A program made the position numbers and the translations under genes. Of a stretch of 64,000 bases of DNA, positions 7,848 to 17,272 are shown piece by piece; position 1 is the first letter of the stretch, and each line of letters starts with the position of its first letter. Where the stretch lies: the NCBI GenBank assembly GCA_046328715.1, contig JAXLWB010000041.1, positions 1 to 64,000 on the forward strand. The letters are read 5' to 3'. The DNA is from JAXLWB01 sp046328715. GTDB taxonomy: Bacteria > Chloroflexota > Anaerolineae > Caldilineales > Caldilineaceae. Below the pieces are notes generated by a model. That model did no database searches and was not told where the DNA came from. It saw only the letters and a program-made list of their open reading frames with translations.

Positions 7848-8990
7848 CTAGGAAGCGGCCGAATCTGCGAGTTCTGTAAAGAGAATACGATAGACGTCAA
7901 GAGGTTTGGCACTGCCTTTCATCACCACCGATTCCATGCGTTCAATGTGGCCATGTTCCATGTTTAGCGCATTAGCATCTACACATTTGTAAGTCTCGCC
8001 GCTGATCCAAATTTCGCCTTCGGAGGCATTTTCTTCAAGCCGTTTGGCAAGATTCACAGTATCACCAATCGCAGTGTAGTTCATATGTTGTGGCGTACCG
8101 ATATTGCCCACCACAGCTTCACCGGTGTGAATGCCAATGCGCGGGTAAAGCGCAGGTCGATTCGTCAAATTCCACTCGTCAGAGCTTTTTTTGATCCGCA
8201 AAGCGGCAAGCACGGCAGCGCAGGCATGCTGCGGATGTTCAACCGGCACGTTAAACAGTGCCATGAACCCATCCCCCATGATCTTGTCGACCATTCCGCC
8301 ATGTTGCACCACCGCCGTGCTGACAAACGCAAAGTAATCATTCAACACCCGCAGTACTTCATCCGGTGGTAGCTTTTGTGAGATGGTGGAAAAACCGCAA
8401 ATGTCCAGAAAGAGTACGGTAATCATATGCCGTTCACCACCCAAACGAGGCAGCGAAGGGCTAGCCATCAACGACTTGACCAGGGGCGAGGGCATGTAGT
8501 GACGCAGCTTCTCATTTGCTTCCACAAGCTGCTGTTTGAGAATATCATTTTGCTGACGCAGGTAGACTTTATCCAAGACGCGGCGAATATGCATGCGTAG
8601 TGTCTTTAGGGTAAAAGGCTTGTTGACAAAATCATCTGCCCCGCCCTGCATCGCCTGCACTGCCAAAAGTTCGGAAGTGAGAGCACTAAACATGACGACA
8701 CCAGTCGTTTTGTCATGTTTGCGGATTTCGCTCAGAACGGTCAGCCCATCCATCTTGGGGATAACGGCATCTAGCAATACCAAATCAGGATGGACACGGC
8801 CAAACATCTCTAGCGCCTGCTCCCCATCGAAGGCTTCATAGACATCGTGCCCATCGGCTTGAAGAATTCGGCGGACGAGTTGTACCGTATTCGGTTCGTC
8901 GTCCACGAGTAAGATTCTATAGGCACCATTGGCACCATTATTATCTATCGCAGTCGCGGCAAGGGGTGAAGATCCGTTGAGTGAAACCAT
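7848..8990 (-). CDS. Receiver-domain class III adenylate/guanylate cyclase
   Basis: 380 residues. Residues about 25-145 form a response-regulator receiver: acidic pocket LLVDDEP, phospho-acceptor in LVLLDAVIPKMDG, conserved Ser in VVMFSAL and Lys in FVNKPF. A short coiled linker leads to a class III cyclase domain (about residues 185-370) with both metal aspartates (LFLDICGFS and MGDGFMALFN) and the Asn/Arg pair of the transition state (GDTVNLAKRLE). MVDKIMGDG supplies the lysine typical of adenylate cyclases. So it probably makes cAMP when the receiver is phosphorylated. No kinase is adjacent; histidine kinases lie elsewhere in the window. Substrate choice is an inference. Confidence 0.9.
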   Translation of the reverse strand: MVSLNGSSPLAATAIDNNGANGAYRILLVDDEPNTVQLVRRILQADGHDVYEAFDGEQALEMFGRVHPDLVLLDAVIPKMDGLTVLSEIRKHDKTTGVVMFSALTSELLAVQAMQGGADDFVNKPFTLKTLRMHIRRVLDKVYLRQQNDILKQQLVEANEKLRHYMPSPLVKSLMASPSLPRLGGERHMITVLFLDICGFSTISQKLPPDEVLRVLNDYFAFVSTAVVQHGGMVDKIMGDGFMALFNVPVEHPQHACAAVLAALRIKKSSDEWNLTNRPALYPRIGIHTGEAVVGNIGTPQHMNYTAIGDTVNLAKRLEENASEGEIWISGETYKCVDANALNMEHGHIERMESVVMKGSAKPLDVYRILFTELADSAAS

Positions 8991-10101
8991 ATGCTACAAA
9001 ATGTTACCTATCGGATTACGCATGTGGCCCCTTCTACTCCGCTTGTGCAATGACGTGCGTATATCCTACGATGAATGACTGACGGCTTTCAGAGAACAAG
9101 TGGTTCCCCAAGAAGTCGGGCTTGTCCAACACGGCTTGGCAGATGACGCCCATCGGCCAAAGAAGGCGTGACTAGACTTTCTAATGCGGAGACCATCCTG
9201 CTTGTTAAGCGAATTTTACGGATAGTCTATTAAAATTCGTATTATGCTGAAAGAAGAGCCACCAAAAGAGCAAAAAACCTGGATTTTCTCTCAATATTCA
9301 AGCAATGAGGCCGATTGTCTTCGTACGTTCGACAAGTCTTTTCGAAATCAAGTTGTCTAAATTATACTACATATATTCACAACAATCAGATTGTGACACT
9401 TACAATTCAATTTCAGTCTCGAAACCAATCGAATCTAGGGCACGCCAACTGTCTACCCAATAGGCGATTCCCCACGGCCATTTCAAAACGCGAGTATCCT
9501 GTTTCCAATACGTTTGCAACGACTTTAGCGATTTCATTGGAAACTCTGTATTTTGAAATAGCCCACGCAACAACAGGATTTCGCACATCCTGTCTTTGAC
9601 ATGGGTAGAGCTTGTCTTTGTTCCCCTGCCTGGATCACCGCAACACGCGTTGTAAACTTATTATTGAGAGGTAACAGTCGTCTTCTATCAATGATAGGGA
9701 TGAGAAGTGTGTTGGTTATCTTATTTTATTTCAGCATTCTTTTAGCGAGAGCCAAGATGTAAGACTTCAATAGGAAGGATTATATCTTGGATAAAATAAA
9801 ATAACATAAATCTGATTTTCGATCGACTGAAACTGTAAGTCTATTCGTAACAGAGCATCAGTAAGCTAGGAAGCGAAGGGAAGTGTACTCACAATTTCGC
9901 CCATAGCAGAGTTCGTTAACTCGCAAAAATTCATTTAAAATAGAAATTGAAAGCATAACTGCAAGCCAATTATATTTTTTATACGGTAAGATTTGTGAAA
10001 TTTTTAAGAGATCGTCTGAAAAAAATCAGTAAAGCAGTGGTCACCTGCCAGATGTGCTTTTCAGACAGGTCCGGATAGAATAAAGCTGATGAGGATGGTG
10101 C
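8991..10101. other. 1.1 kb region without convincing genes, partly structured
   Basis: No frame here has a credible start, ribosome site and protein-like composition together; the longest frames (for example 9315-9599) have odd amino acid make-up and no family. A small ACGCC/GGCGT hairpin lies near 9147-9168 and a larger AT-rich stem structure at 9715-9805. Promoters for the divergent flanking genes must be here. A small RNA is possible but I cannot show one. Confidence 0.5.
9715..9805. repeat. AT-rich bulged inverted repeat
   Basis: GTTATCTTATTTTAT (9715-9729) matches the inverse of ATAAAATAAAATAAC (9791-9805) at 14 of 15 positions. Directly inside, CCAAGAT (9752-9758) pairs with ATCTTGG (9784-9790), so the right arm is continuous (9784-9805) and the left arm carries a 22-base bulge. 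It lies in the gene-free region before the GAF protein. Confidence 0.6.
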
Positions 10102-11415
10102 GTGAGTTCTTCATTGAATATATCGGCATTTCGACAAATTACAGATGATCTTGCGGCAATTGAGCAGATGTTGGTTCTGACGCAAAATTTACTCGATGAG
10201 ACATTGCATCAAGAGGCTTCTTCGGTGCACATGCAAACCCGGCTCAACGAAGTACGAAACAAACTCAACCTGCCAGCACAAAGTCTACGCGAACGGATCA
10301 AACAAATTAGTTTGATCTACAATACCTATTTGCAATTTAGCAGCCCTGTTACGGCGAATGAAGTTGCTAACATCATCTTGGATGCGATTTGGCAACGTGC
10401 GTCGTTGAGTTTTGCGGTGATGGTGTTGGGTGAAAGTGAGCTTGGTCCCTATCGCTACCAAAGCCTGCGAGGTATCCCAGATGCGTATCGCTATGTAGGA
10501 AAAGAGTGCCCATTTCCGCTGTGGGGCATTTTGGCACGCGCATTGGTGCGTCGACCGGGCCTTGACGAGGCCGATTACGTCGTAGTTGACGATCTGCGCA
10601 ACACGGTCAGCCCCAAAGTTGAAGAGTTTCCGTGGATGCCGCGCACAGGTTCTCTGTTGGTACTGCCGTTACGTCAAGAAGAAGTCGCTGCTGGTGCCTT
10701 GCTTTTGGGGCAGAATCAGCCGAGTGGTTTTCAGTCGCCTCAACTCTGTACCGATTTTTACGATTTGGCCAATCTGGCAGCACGCTCGCTCTATCATACG
10801 CAGTTGCGCCAGGAACTGACTGAGCGCGATGGCCAATTGGTCGGTTTGCAACTCTTCACCAAATCACTCACAGGAGCCTCATCCTTTGGCGAGATCCTGG
10901 AGCGAGTGGCGACGGGAATTCGCGAATTGGTAGGAGATGTGTCGGCACATTTTGCTGTGCAAAGTGATGCGCTTCAGAGTTCACTGCCGGAGAGTTTAAG
11001 CGCGAGTCAATACAAAGGTCGCCCGTTTGGGAATGGTACATTGACTGCCTTTACACTCAGTGAGAATTCCCAGCAACGCGAAGTCAACCCGCAATTGAAC
11101 GAACTGATGGAGTGGACCTATCAGTCCGGTCAACCGATCTTTTACGATCCAGACAATACAATTGTCAATCCGCGCGATCTATATTACAACCAATCCGGCA
11201 GAGGTGTGGTGGTCCCGATCTATATTGCCGATCAAGTCAGTGGCTCACTTCATGTTTCAGCACCCAACCGCGCCAAACCCTTTGAAGAGAGCGATATGGT
11301 GGTGCTGCGAACCGTTGCCAATGTCGTGGCAGTAACCCTGGCCGAAAGCTTGATCAAGGTCAAGATAGAAAGAAAGCCGATCAACAAACAAAATCTGCTC
11401 ATTCATGCACAATGA
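10102..11415 (+). CDS. GAF-domain sensory protein without output domain
   Basis: 437 residues. After an N-terminal helical, coiled-coil-prone segment (residues about 10-70) come two GAF-like modules, about 75-225 and 245-425. Typical GAF blocks are GSLLVLPLRQEEVAAGALLL in the first and GVVVPIYIADQVSGSLHVSA with FEESDMVVLRTVANVVAVTL in the second. There is no kinase, GGDEF or DNA-binding domain, so it probably binds a small ligand and acts through a partner. GTG at 10102 is used, with GAGG about 7 bases upstream. Its stop overlaps the end of the convergent L,D-transpeptidase gene by 17 bases. No partner is evident. Confidence 0.8.
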   Translation: MSSSLNISAFRQITDDLAAIEQMLVLTQNLLDETLHQEASSVHMQTRLNEVRNKLNLPAQSLRERIKQISLIYNTYLQFSSPVTANEVANIILDAIWQRASLSFAVMVLGESELGPYRYQSLRGIPDAYRYVGKECPFPLWGILARALVRRPGLDEADYVVVDDLRNTVSPKVEEFPWMPRTGSLLVLPLRQEEVAAGALLLGQNQPSGFQSPQLCTDFYDLANLAARSLYHTQLRQELTERDGQLVGLQLFTKSLTGASSFGEILERVATGIRELVGDVSAHFAVQSDALQSSLPESLSASQYKGRPFGNGTLTAFTLSENSQQREVNPQLNELMEWTYQSGQPIFYDPDNTIVNPRDLYYNQSGRGVVVPIYIADQVSGSLHVSAPNRAKPFEESDMVVLRTVANVVAVTLAESLIKVKIERKPINKQNLLIHAQ

Positions 11416-12205
11416 CCAGCGTGCCTTGTTCGCCATCTTTCACTTTTTGCCATTTGCTTCCATCCCATGTCGGCTGCGCCCAATCAAATAGCCATTTTGC
11501 ATCAGCGTTGGTCATGTTGATGCAACCATGACTGTGGGGACGACCAAAATCGTTGTGCCAATAGGTGCCGTGGAATCCATAATCCTCGTAGAAGTACTGA
11601 ACCCATTGCACATTGGGTAAATTATAGTAAAGCGCCCCACTGCCCCCCACCATAGTTTGTGAACGAACTTTGGTGCGAATCCGAAATTTCCCTGTCACCG
11701 TAGGCGTCCCCGGCAATCCCGAAGAAATGATAAAGGCGCGGACCGGTTTTATCCCTTCATAGGCCACCAACGTCTGCTCGCTCAGATCTACACGAATCCA
11801 GCGGTCTTCGCCCGAGGGCATGATGATGGGTGTTAATTTGCTTAGTTGCGCCGAAGAAGACGGAATAAAGGCAGTAGTGCGCCGATCAACGATACTAGGG
11901 TAGGTATGTTTGATCACCGGGCCAACCTGGGGTGACTGAAAAGGAAAGGCCGGCGCATCCGAAGTAGCAGTAATGACAGCGTTCTCCTGAACGGACTCGT
12001 TGCCGTTAGATGTGGGAAGCGTGCTGTTGTCTGCTGCCAGAAGGGGATGAGCTTGTAAAAACAAAAACGCGACTGCAAGGTAGATGATAAAGCCAACAAA
12101 AATTGGCGTTCCGCCATGATATGAGCGCGCATTCGTGCAAGAAACCGTTGTGGATGAAAGAGAATGTCCACTGTTTCTTCTCATGTTCAATAACAAACCT
12201 CGCAC
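11399..12205 (-). CDS. L,D-transpeptidase (YkuD domain)
   Basis: 268 residues. An N-terminal membrane segment or signal anchor (FVGFIIYLAVAFLFLQAHPLL) precedes a Ser/Thr-rich stretch and a C-terminal YkuD catalytic domain from about residue 140: WIRVDLSEQTLVAYEGIKPV at its start and the active-site pattern HGTYWHNDFGRPHSHGCINM, where the last Cys is the nucleophile. Such enzymes make 3-3 crosslinks in peptidoglycan or attach proteins to it. GTG at 12205 is preferred because AGAGGAG lies 7 bases upstream; an ATG at 12184 is the alternative. It is transcribed divergently from xylB, and its end overlaps the GAF gene. Confidence 0.93.
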   Translation of the reverse strand: MRGLLLNMRRNSGHSLSSTTVSCTNARSYHGGTPIFVGFIIYLAVAFLFLQAHPLLAADNSTLPTSNGNESVQENAVITATSDAPAFPFQSPQVGPVIKHTYPSIVDRRTTAFIPSSSAQLSKLTPIIMPSGEDRWIRVDLSEQTLVAYEGIKPVRAFIISSGLPGTPTVTGKFRIRTKVRSQTMVGGSGALYYNLPNVQWVQYFYEDYGFHGTYWHNDFGRPHSHGCINMTNADAKWLFDWAQPTWDGSKWQKVKDGEQGTLVIVHE

Positions 12206-12252
12206 AAACGAACTCCTCTTTGTGATGGTTTAAACAAATTCTTCTGATAAGC

Positions 12253-12267
12253 AGTATACTGTACACT
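12253..12267. promoter_or_regulatory. Possible operator or -10 region between the L,D-transpeptidase and xylB
   Basis: AGTATACTGTACACT is symmetric at 12 of 15 positions and contains TATACT, a good -10 match for xylB. It lies about 50 bases upstream of the xylB start. I see no strong -35 match at the right distance, so the call is tentative. Confidence 0.3.
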
Positions 12268-12316
12268 AACTTCAAAATCGCAACAAGTCCCATAACATTA
12301 TCGAATTGGAGTATCT

Positions 12317-13813
12317 ATGTCCTATCTAATTGGCATCGATGTTTCAACCACTGCAACCAAAGCGTTGATCATTGACACGCAAGGAAATTTGGTTGCCACA
12401 GCCGCTACTGAGTATCCATTCGAAACGCCCCGACCGCTTTGGAGTGAACAAGACCCACAGCTCTGGTGGGATGGTGCGGTCAATAGCATTCGCGCCGCCA
12501 TTCAACAGGCCGCCATCGACCCAGCCGCTGTACTGGCAATTGGGCTCACTGGGCAGATGCATGGTTTGGTGCTCCTCAACCAAGCGGGGCAGGTACTGCG
12601 GCCTGCCATTCTCTGGAACGATCAGCGCACCGCCGCCGAATGCAAGCAGATTCGCAACGCCTTGGGGCGTACAGCGCTGATCCAAGAAACAGGCAACGAT
12701 GCGCTGACTGGATTTACTGCGCCGAAGATTGCCTGGGTGCGCAACCACGAACCAGAGCTATACCAACAAGTACGCCATGTTCTACTACCCAAAGACTATG
12801 TCCGCTTCCGACTTACCAACGAATATGCGATGGACAAGGCGGATGGCGCAGGTACCATTCTCTTCGACCTACGCAAACGTGGCTGGTCAGACAAAATGTT
12901 AGAGGCGCTACACATTCCGCAAGCCTGGATGCCTCCCACCTTTGAAGGGCCAGAGATCACAGGAAGGTTATCTGCCGAGGCAGCCAGCGCCACTGGGTTA
13001 CGTCCCGGCACGCTAGTAATGGCCGGTGGCGGCGATCAGGCAGCGCAAGCCGTGGGGGTCGGCGCAGTACATGAAGGCATTGTTGCACTGACACTGGGCA
13101 CCTCTGGCGTAATCTTTGCTTCGGTCGACAGTCCCTTCATCGAGCCGGAAGGTCGATTGCATGCATTTTGCCATGCGGTTCCTAATACCTGGCACTTAAT
13201 GGGTGTAATGCTCTCAGCCGCCGGAAGCTTGCGTTGGTACCGAGATACTGTGGCACCCGGCAGCGAGTTTGACGAGTTGGTCGCTCACGCCGCTTCCGTA
13301 CCAGTTGGAAGCGAAGGGCTCTTCTTCCTACCCTACCTCACTGGCGAGCGGACGCCCCATCCAGACCCATTGGCACGCGCCGCCTTCGTCGGACTCACCG
13401 TTCGCCACGGTCAAGCCCATATGACCCGTGCCGTGCTCGAAGGGGTTGCCTATGGTCTGCGCGATAGTTTTGAACTGATGAAATCAGTCGGGCTCTCGTC
13501 AATTCAGCAAGTTCGTGTTTCGGGCGGTGGGGCACGCAGCAGTTTGTGGCGTCAGATCCTGGCGGATGTATTGGGTGCAGAACTGGTAACCGTCAATACG
13601 AGCGAGGGGGCGGCCTTTGGCGCTGCGCTTTTGGCTGGCGTGGGTGGCCAAGTGTGGCGAGATGTGGCAACGGCCTGTCACGAAGTGATCCAGGTTACAG
13701 GTTCGACGCAGCCGATTGCGGAACATAGTGCCATCTACAATCAATACTACAGTAGCTATGACAATCTCTATGCGGCGCTCAAACCGACCTTTGACCGTGT
13801 TGGAGGATTGTGA
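12317..13813 (+). CDS. xylB: Xylulokinase
   Basis: 498 residues, the normal length for a FGGY sugar kinase. It phosphorylates D-xylulose to xylulose 5-phosphate using ATP, feeding the pentose phosphate pathway. The N-terminal ATP-binding block GIDVSTTATKALIID is followed by the xylulokinase blocks LTGQMHGLVLLN, LWNDQRTAAEC and TGFTAPKIAWVR. The C-terminal half has the phosphate motif ALTLGTSGVIF and the adenosine-binding block VRVSGGGARSSLWRQILADV. TTGGAG lies 5-6 bases before the ATG. No other xylose genes are adjacent, so it stands alone next to a divergent cell-wall gene. Confidence 0.93.
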   Translation: MSYLIGIDVSTTATKALIIDTQGNLVATAATEYPFETPRPLWSEQDPQLWWDGAVNSIRAAIQQAAIDPAAVLAIGLTGQMHGLVLLNQAGQVLRPAILWNDQRTAAECKQIRNALGRTALIQETGNDALTGFTAPKIAWVRNHEPELYQQVRHVLLPKDYVRFRLTNEYAMDKADGAGTILFDLRKRGWSDKMLEALHIPQAWMPPTFEGPEITGRLSAEAASATGLRPGTLVMAGGGDQAAQAVGVGAVHEGIVALTLGTSGVIFASVDSPFIEPEGRLHAFCHAVPNTWHLMGVMLSAAGSLRWYRDTVAPGSEFDELVAHAASVPVGSEGLFFLPYLTGERTPHPDPLARAAFVGLTVRHGQAHMTRAVLEGVAYGLRDSFELMKSVGLSSIQQVRVSGGGARSSLWRQILADVLGAELVTVNTSEGAAFGAALLAGVGGQVWRDVATACHEVIQVTGSTQPIAEHSAIYNQYYSSYDNLYAALKPTFDRVGGL

Positions 13814-13829
13814 AGTCCGCTTCCTGAAT

Positions 13830-15182
13830 CTACGCCATCGTCCAGGGCGGCTGAATTTCGTTACCGTTGGAGGAGTGGCGAGACTTCAGTTGCGTTTGCC
13901 AAGGCAAGGTGACGATAAACTTGCTGCCCTTGCCGAGTTCGCTTTCGACCGAAATCTTCCCCTCGTGCAAGCGAACAAGCCGCTCCACCAAGGCTAGACC
14001 TAATCCTGAACCGACGTTTTGGTTGGAATGTCGGTTCAGGATCTGCACAAAGGGCTGAAAGAGTCGGGGAATATCTTCTGGAGCAATGCCGATGCCGGTA
14101 TCCCAAACAATAAATTGAATGGTGCGTCTCTCATTTTCCGAGAGAGGACGACCATTCTGGGGAATTGCTTCACCCTCTCTGATGATCAAGCCAACTCTGC
14201 CACCTCGGGGTGTGAATTTGATGGCATTGCCCAGTAAGTTGATCAGAATTTGCGTTAGCCGACGTTCATCGGCAACTAACATCGAGCCCGGCGGCAGGAT
14301 CGAGCTTTCGATTTGAATATCACGGCTGCGCGCCATCTCCTGGACCAGAATCAGGCTATTGCGACAGAGTTCCTCAACCAATACATCCTCCCGGTTGAGC
14401 TCAATTCCTCGGGTTTCGATGCGCGAGATATCGAGGATATCGTTCAACAAAGACAACAGATGTCGCCCACTCTGTTCAATTTTCCCCAACATCTCGATTT
14501 GTCGAGAATTGAGCGGCCCATAGACCCCTTCTTGGATGGCTTCGGATAGGTTCAGGACTGCGGAAAGTGGAGTACGCAGTTCATGGCTTACAGTAGCAAT
14601 AAATTGATCTTTTGCACGGGCAATCCGACTTAATTCTTCGTTGGCAAGCTGCAACGCTTCAATGCGGGCAAGCAATTGATTTTGTCGCTGTTGACAAAAC
14701 AGCGCGTTTTGCGCTGGAAGCTCCCTTTTGCCAGGTTTGACCCACATGGGTGGTGAAGGTTCGCGAGCGGTTTCGACGGCAGGGATGTCTCTGACTTCCT
14801 GTAATTCGGTATAATTGGTGGTACGCTCAAGAAATTGGACCAACTCTTCACCATCCAATGCTGCTCTGCGCAGACAGCCCTGCGCAAAGCAGCGAATCAT
14901 TGCAAAGCTCAATTCCTGTTCATCCAGGTCGGCGAGGACCAGAATAGGAATTTGTTTTAGCTTGCTCTTGAGATAAATAAAGGAGTTTAAAATCGTTTCG
15001 TCTGATGAATCAGAAACGAATACGACGAGGTTGAATGACTGATGATCGGCAAGTTCGACTGCCTGCACCGTGTTCGTAGCAACAACTAACTCGAAAGCAA
15101 ATGAGGCGTGCTCCGTAATGACGGAACGTACCATTTCGGCATTCGCCGGCTCATCCGAAACAAGTAAGATACAAGTTGACAT
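13830..15182 (-). CDS. Histidine kinase with degenerate N-terminal receiver
   Basis: About 450 residues, no membrane segment, so cytoplasmic. Residues 1-125 have a receiver-like fold (CILLVSDEPANAEMV; LVVFVSDSSDETI; IPILVLADLDEQEL), but the phospho-acceptor strand reads FNLVVFV without the Asp in its usual place, so it probably cannot be phosphorylated normally. A coiled linker leads to HisKA with the phospho-accepting His in FIATVSHELRTPLSAV, then the ATPase domain: LINLLGNAIKFTP (N box), DTGIGIAPEDIPRLFQPF (G1/F) and GSGLGLALVERL (G2). ATG at 15182 is used; a TTG five codons upstream is also open. It ends 16 bases after the convergent xylB. No response regulator is adjacent. Confidence 0.88.
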   Translation of the reverse strand: MSTCILLVSDEPANAEMVRSVITEHASFAFELVVATNTVQAVELADHQSFNLVVFVSDSSDETILNSFIYLKSKLKQIPILVLADLDEQELSFAMIRCFAQGCLRRAALDGEELVQFLERTTNYTELQEVRDIPAVETAREPSPPMWVKPGKRELPAQNALFCQQRQNQLLARIEALQLANEELSRIARAKDQFIATVSHELRTPLSAVLNLSEAIQEGVYGPLNSRQIEMLGKIEQSGRHLLSLLNDILDISRIETRGIELNREDVLVEELCRNSLILVQEMARSRDIQIESSILPPGSMLVADERRLTQILINLLGNAIKFTPRGGRVGLIIREGEAIPQNGRPLSENERRTIQFIVWDTGIGIAPEDIPRLFQPFVQILNRHSNQNVGSGLGLALVERLVRLHEGKISVESELGKGSKFIVTLPWQTQLKSRHSSNGNEIQPPWTMA

Positions 15183-15688
15183 CTGGGTCACAATCAATTG
15201 TAAAACTTACTCTACTTCAGACGTTTGCAACATCCCGATTGTTCAAACCAGCAAGTAAGTAAGTCCTCTATTGTTTGAAACACAACTATGGTTACTCGAA
15301 AGATGCATTGTTGCTAGGTTGAAGGTCGTTAGTCGATATGTGCATTTAGCCAATCATCTATATCATCCTTACCAAGTTTACAATAAGTTTTTAAAAATTG
15401 CTAAAAACGACAACTTTGATTACGAAAATCCGTACAATTTACAACATACCCAACAACGATTGTTCTGAATCTGAATTTTACTGCGTTTCACTCAGGCTTC
15501 TTACATAAATAAAGTACAAGATTAACAAAATGCAATTTTTTAACAACTAAGCCGACTTGTTTTGCATTACAAAACAACCTACTTACGAGCACATAATGGG
15601 AAAAGTATAGAACAGGTAAGCGGCTTTATGATTATTCAATGCCCATCTTCCCAGCAACATGCGGCGACTTAGCTAACAGACACGCTAT
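15183..15688. other. AT-rich intergenic region
   Basis: About 500 bases between the kinase start and the hairpin after rmlB. It is AT-rich with several short poly-A and poly-T runs. A 65-codon frame at 15271-15468 has no family resemblance and no good ribosome site. I see nothing I can name apart from room for the kinase promoter. Confidence 0.4.
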
Positions 15689-15745
15689 TTAAACATTGCA
15701 CAATCTGCCTCAGACCTTATACCTTGGAGATTGTGCAATGTTTAA
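15689..15745. terminator. Perfect 18-base stem at the end of rmlB
   Basis: TTAAACATTGCACAATCT (15689-15706) is the exact inverse of 15728-15745, with a 21-base loop. It overlaps the rmlB stop codon. It is probably the rmlB terminator, although the T-run is short (TTTAAAT) and the loop is long. Confidence 0.65.
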
Positions 15746-16797
15746 GTGTCATCTCTATAAGCAGGCAGCGCAGATGGCGACAAACGATGTCCATAGAGCT
15801 TTTGGTAAAATTCTTTGAACTCGCCATTGCGAATTGGCTCCCACCACCAGCGGTTCGCTACATACCAACGGACAGTGGCCCGGATCGCCTCTTCGTGTGT
15901 ATAATCCGGTTCCCAACCGAGGGAAAGAAGCTTGTCAACGTTCATACAGTAGCGTCGATCATGGCCCATTCGATCCTCGACATGTTTGATCAGGCTGCGC
16001 GGTTTGCCTAATTCATCGAGCAAAATCTCGACCATCTCCAGATTGGTCATCTCTTTGCCAGTGCCGATGTTGTAGGCTTCACCGATCTTCCCCTCATGCA
16101 ACACGAGATCGATCCCTGCGCAATGATCGCCGACAAACTGATAGTCACGCATCTGCTTACCATCGCCATAGACGGGCAAAGGCAGATCATTGAGTGCGTT
16201 AGTTACAAAGAGCGGAATTACCTTCTCAGGATATTGATAAGGACCGATGTTGTTGGCGCCGCGGCTGATGGTCACCGGCAGTCCATAGGTAATGTAATAC
16301 GCATTCACTAGGTGATCGGCGCTGGCTTTGCTCGCGGCATAGGGACTACGCGGTGCCATGCAATCACCTTCTAAGCTGCGGTGGTCGCCGTGGATATGGC
16401 CATAGACCTCGTCGGTACTAATCTGATGGTAGCGCAAGTTGCCCGCCTTCCGCGCAGCTTCGAGCAACACATAGGTGCCATAGACATCGGTCTTGATAAA
16501 GGCATCTGGATTCATAATACTGCGATCGACGTGGCTTTCGGCAGCAAAGTTAACAATGGTGTCAACATTGAACTTCTGAATGGCAGCTTCTACCGTTTCA
16601 GCATCGCAAATATCGCCTTGAACAAAGGCAAACCGCTCGCCATGTTTTTCAGCAACGTCCTGCAAATTTTCCATACGCCCAGCATAGGTCAATTTATCGT
16701 AGACCACAATCCGATAATTCACATGTTGGTCAAGCATCATGCGCACAAAATTGCAGCCAATGAAGCCTGCCCCCCCTGTAACAAGAATATTTTTCAT
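15742..16797 (-). CDS. rmlB: dTDP-glucose 4,6-dehydratase
   Basis: 351 residues, normal length. It converts dTDP-glucose to dTDP-4-keto-6-deoxyglucose, the second step of dTDP-L-rhamnose synthesis. The NAD-binding motif is TGGAGFIGCNF and the dTDP-glucose loop KLTYAGRMENL is characteristic of RmlB. Active-site residues are visible as STDEVYG (Thr, Asp, Glu) and YAASKASADHLV (Tyr and Lys of the SDR pair). The substrate block SRGANNIGPYQYPEK is present. GAGGAG lies a few bases upstream of the ATG. The other rml genes (A, C, D) are not next to it, so it stands alone here. Rhamnose or another 6-deoxysugar could feed the glycosyltransferases at 46-56 kb. Confidence 0.95.
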   Translation of the reverse strand: MKNILVTGGAGFIGCNFVRMMLDQHVNYRIVVYDKLTYAGRMENLQDVAEKHGERFAFVQGDICDAETVEAAIQKFNVDTIVNFAAESHVDRSIMNPDAFIKTDVYGTYVLLEAARKAGNLRYHQISTDEVYGHIHGDHRSLEGDCMAPRSPYAASKASADHLVNAYYITYGLPVTISRGANNIGPYQYPEKVIPLFVTNALNDLPLPVYGDGKQMRDYQFVGDHCAGIDLVLHEGKIGEAYNIGTGKEMTNLEMVEILLDELGKPRSLIKHVEDRMGHDRRYCMNVDKLLSLGWEPDYTHEEAIRATVRWYVANRWWWEPIRNGEFKEFYQKLYGHRLSPSALPAYRDDT

Positions 16798-17272
16798 AAA
16801 GATGAACTCCTCTATTTATAAACATCAGGCCAGATAGACGGAAAATACCTTACCCGTCCCTCAGTTTCTTTGTCTACCGTCTTTCGTCTAATCTCTCTTT
16901 GCCTATTGTAGCATAGGCGAGTTTTCCTATCGTACAAAACCTCAGTTCTAATCTATGCGCAGTATAGTTACATATGAGCAGTGCTCTGATTTTTCTCAAC
17001 GGCGATTTCACGGTAAATTATACTTTAGCAAATATGACAATGTTAGATTGGGGCTAGATCATCCAAGCTGCCGACGGACGTCAACCGACCTCCTCTAACT
17101 GACACTCTACACAGCCTCAGGTTGAGGTTATTTTGCAAGGATATACTTAGCGTTTGCGACTCAGTACCATTTTTGCAAACTGAAAATGCTATAGAGTGCA
17201 GAGCATCAGTATAGACTTTCCCTACAAGGCCAAGACGTAAACCTGTGCAGAGTTTAACGATAAGGGCTGACC
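16798..17272. other. Intergenic region between divergent genes
   Basis: 475 bases between the rmlB start and the efflux adaptor start. A minus-strand frame of 79 codons (17043-17282) overlaps the adaptor start, has no family features and is not called. I see no strong hairpin. Both flanking promoters should be here. Confidence 0.4.

Noticed and set aside
9315..9599. Plus-strand frame of 94 codons, and a minus-strand frame at 9400-9588
   Set aside because: No family pattern, no ribosome site, unusual composition; the two overlap each other.
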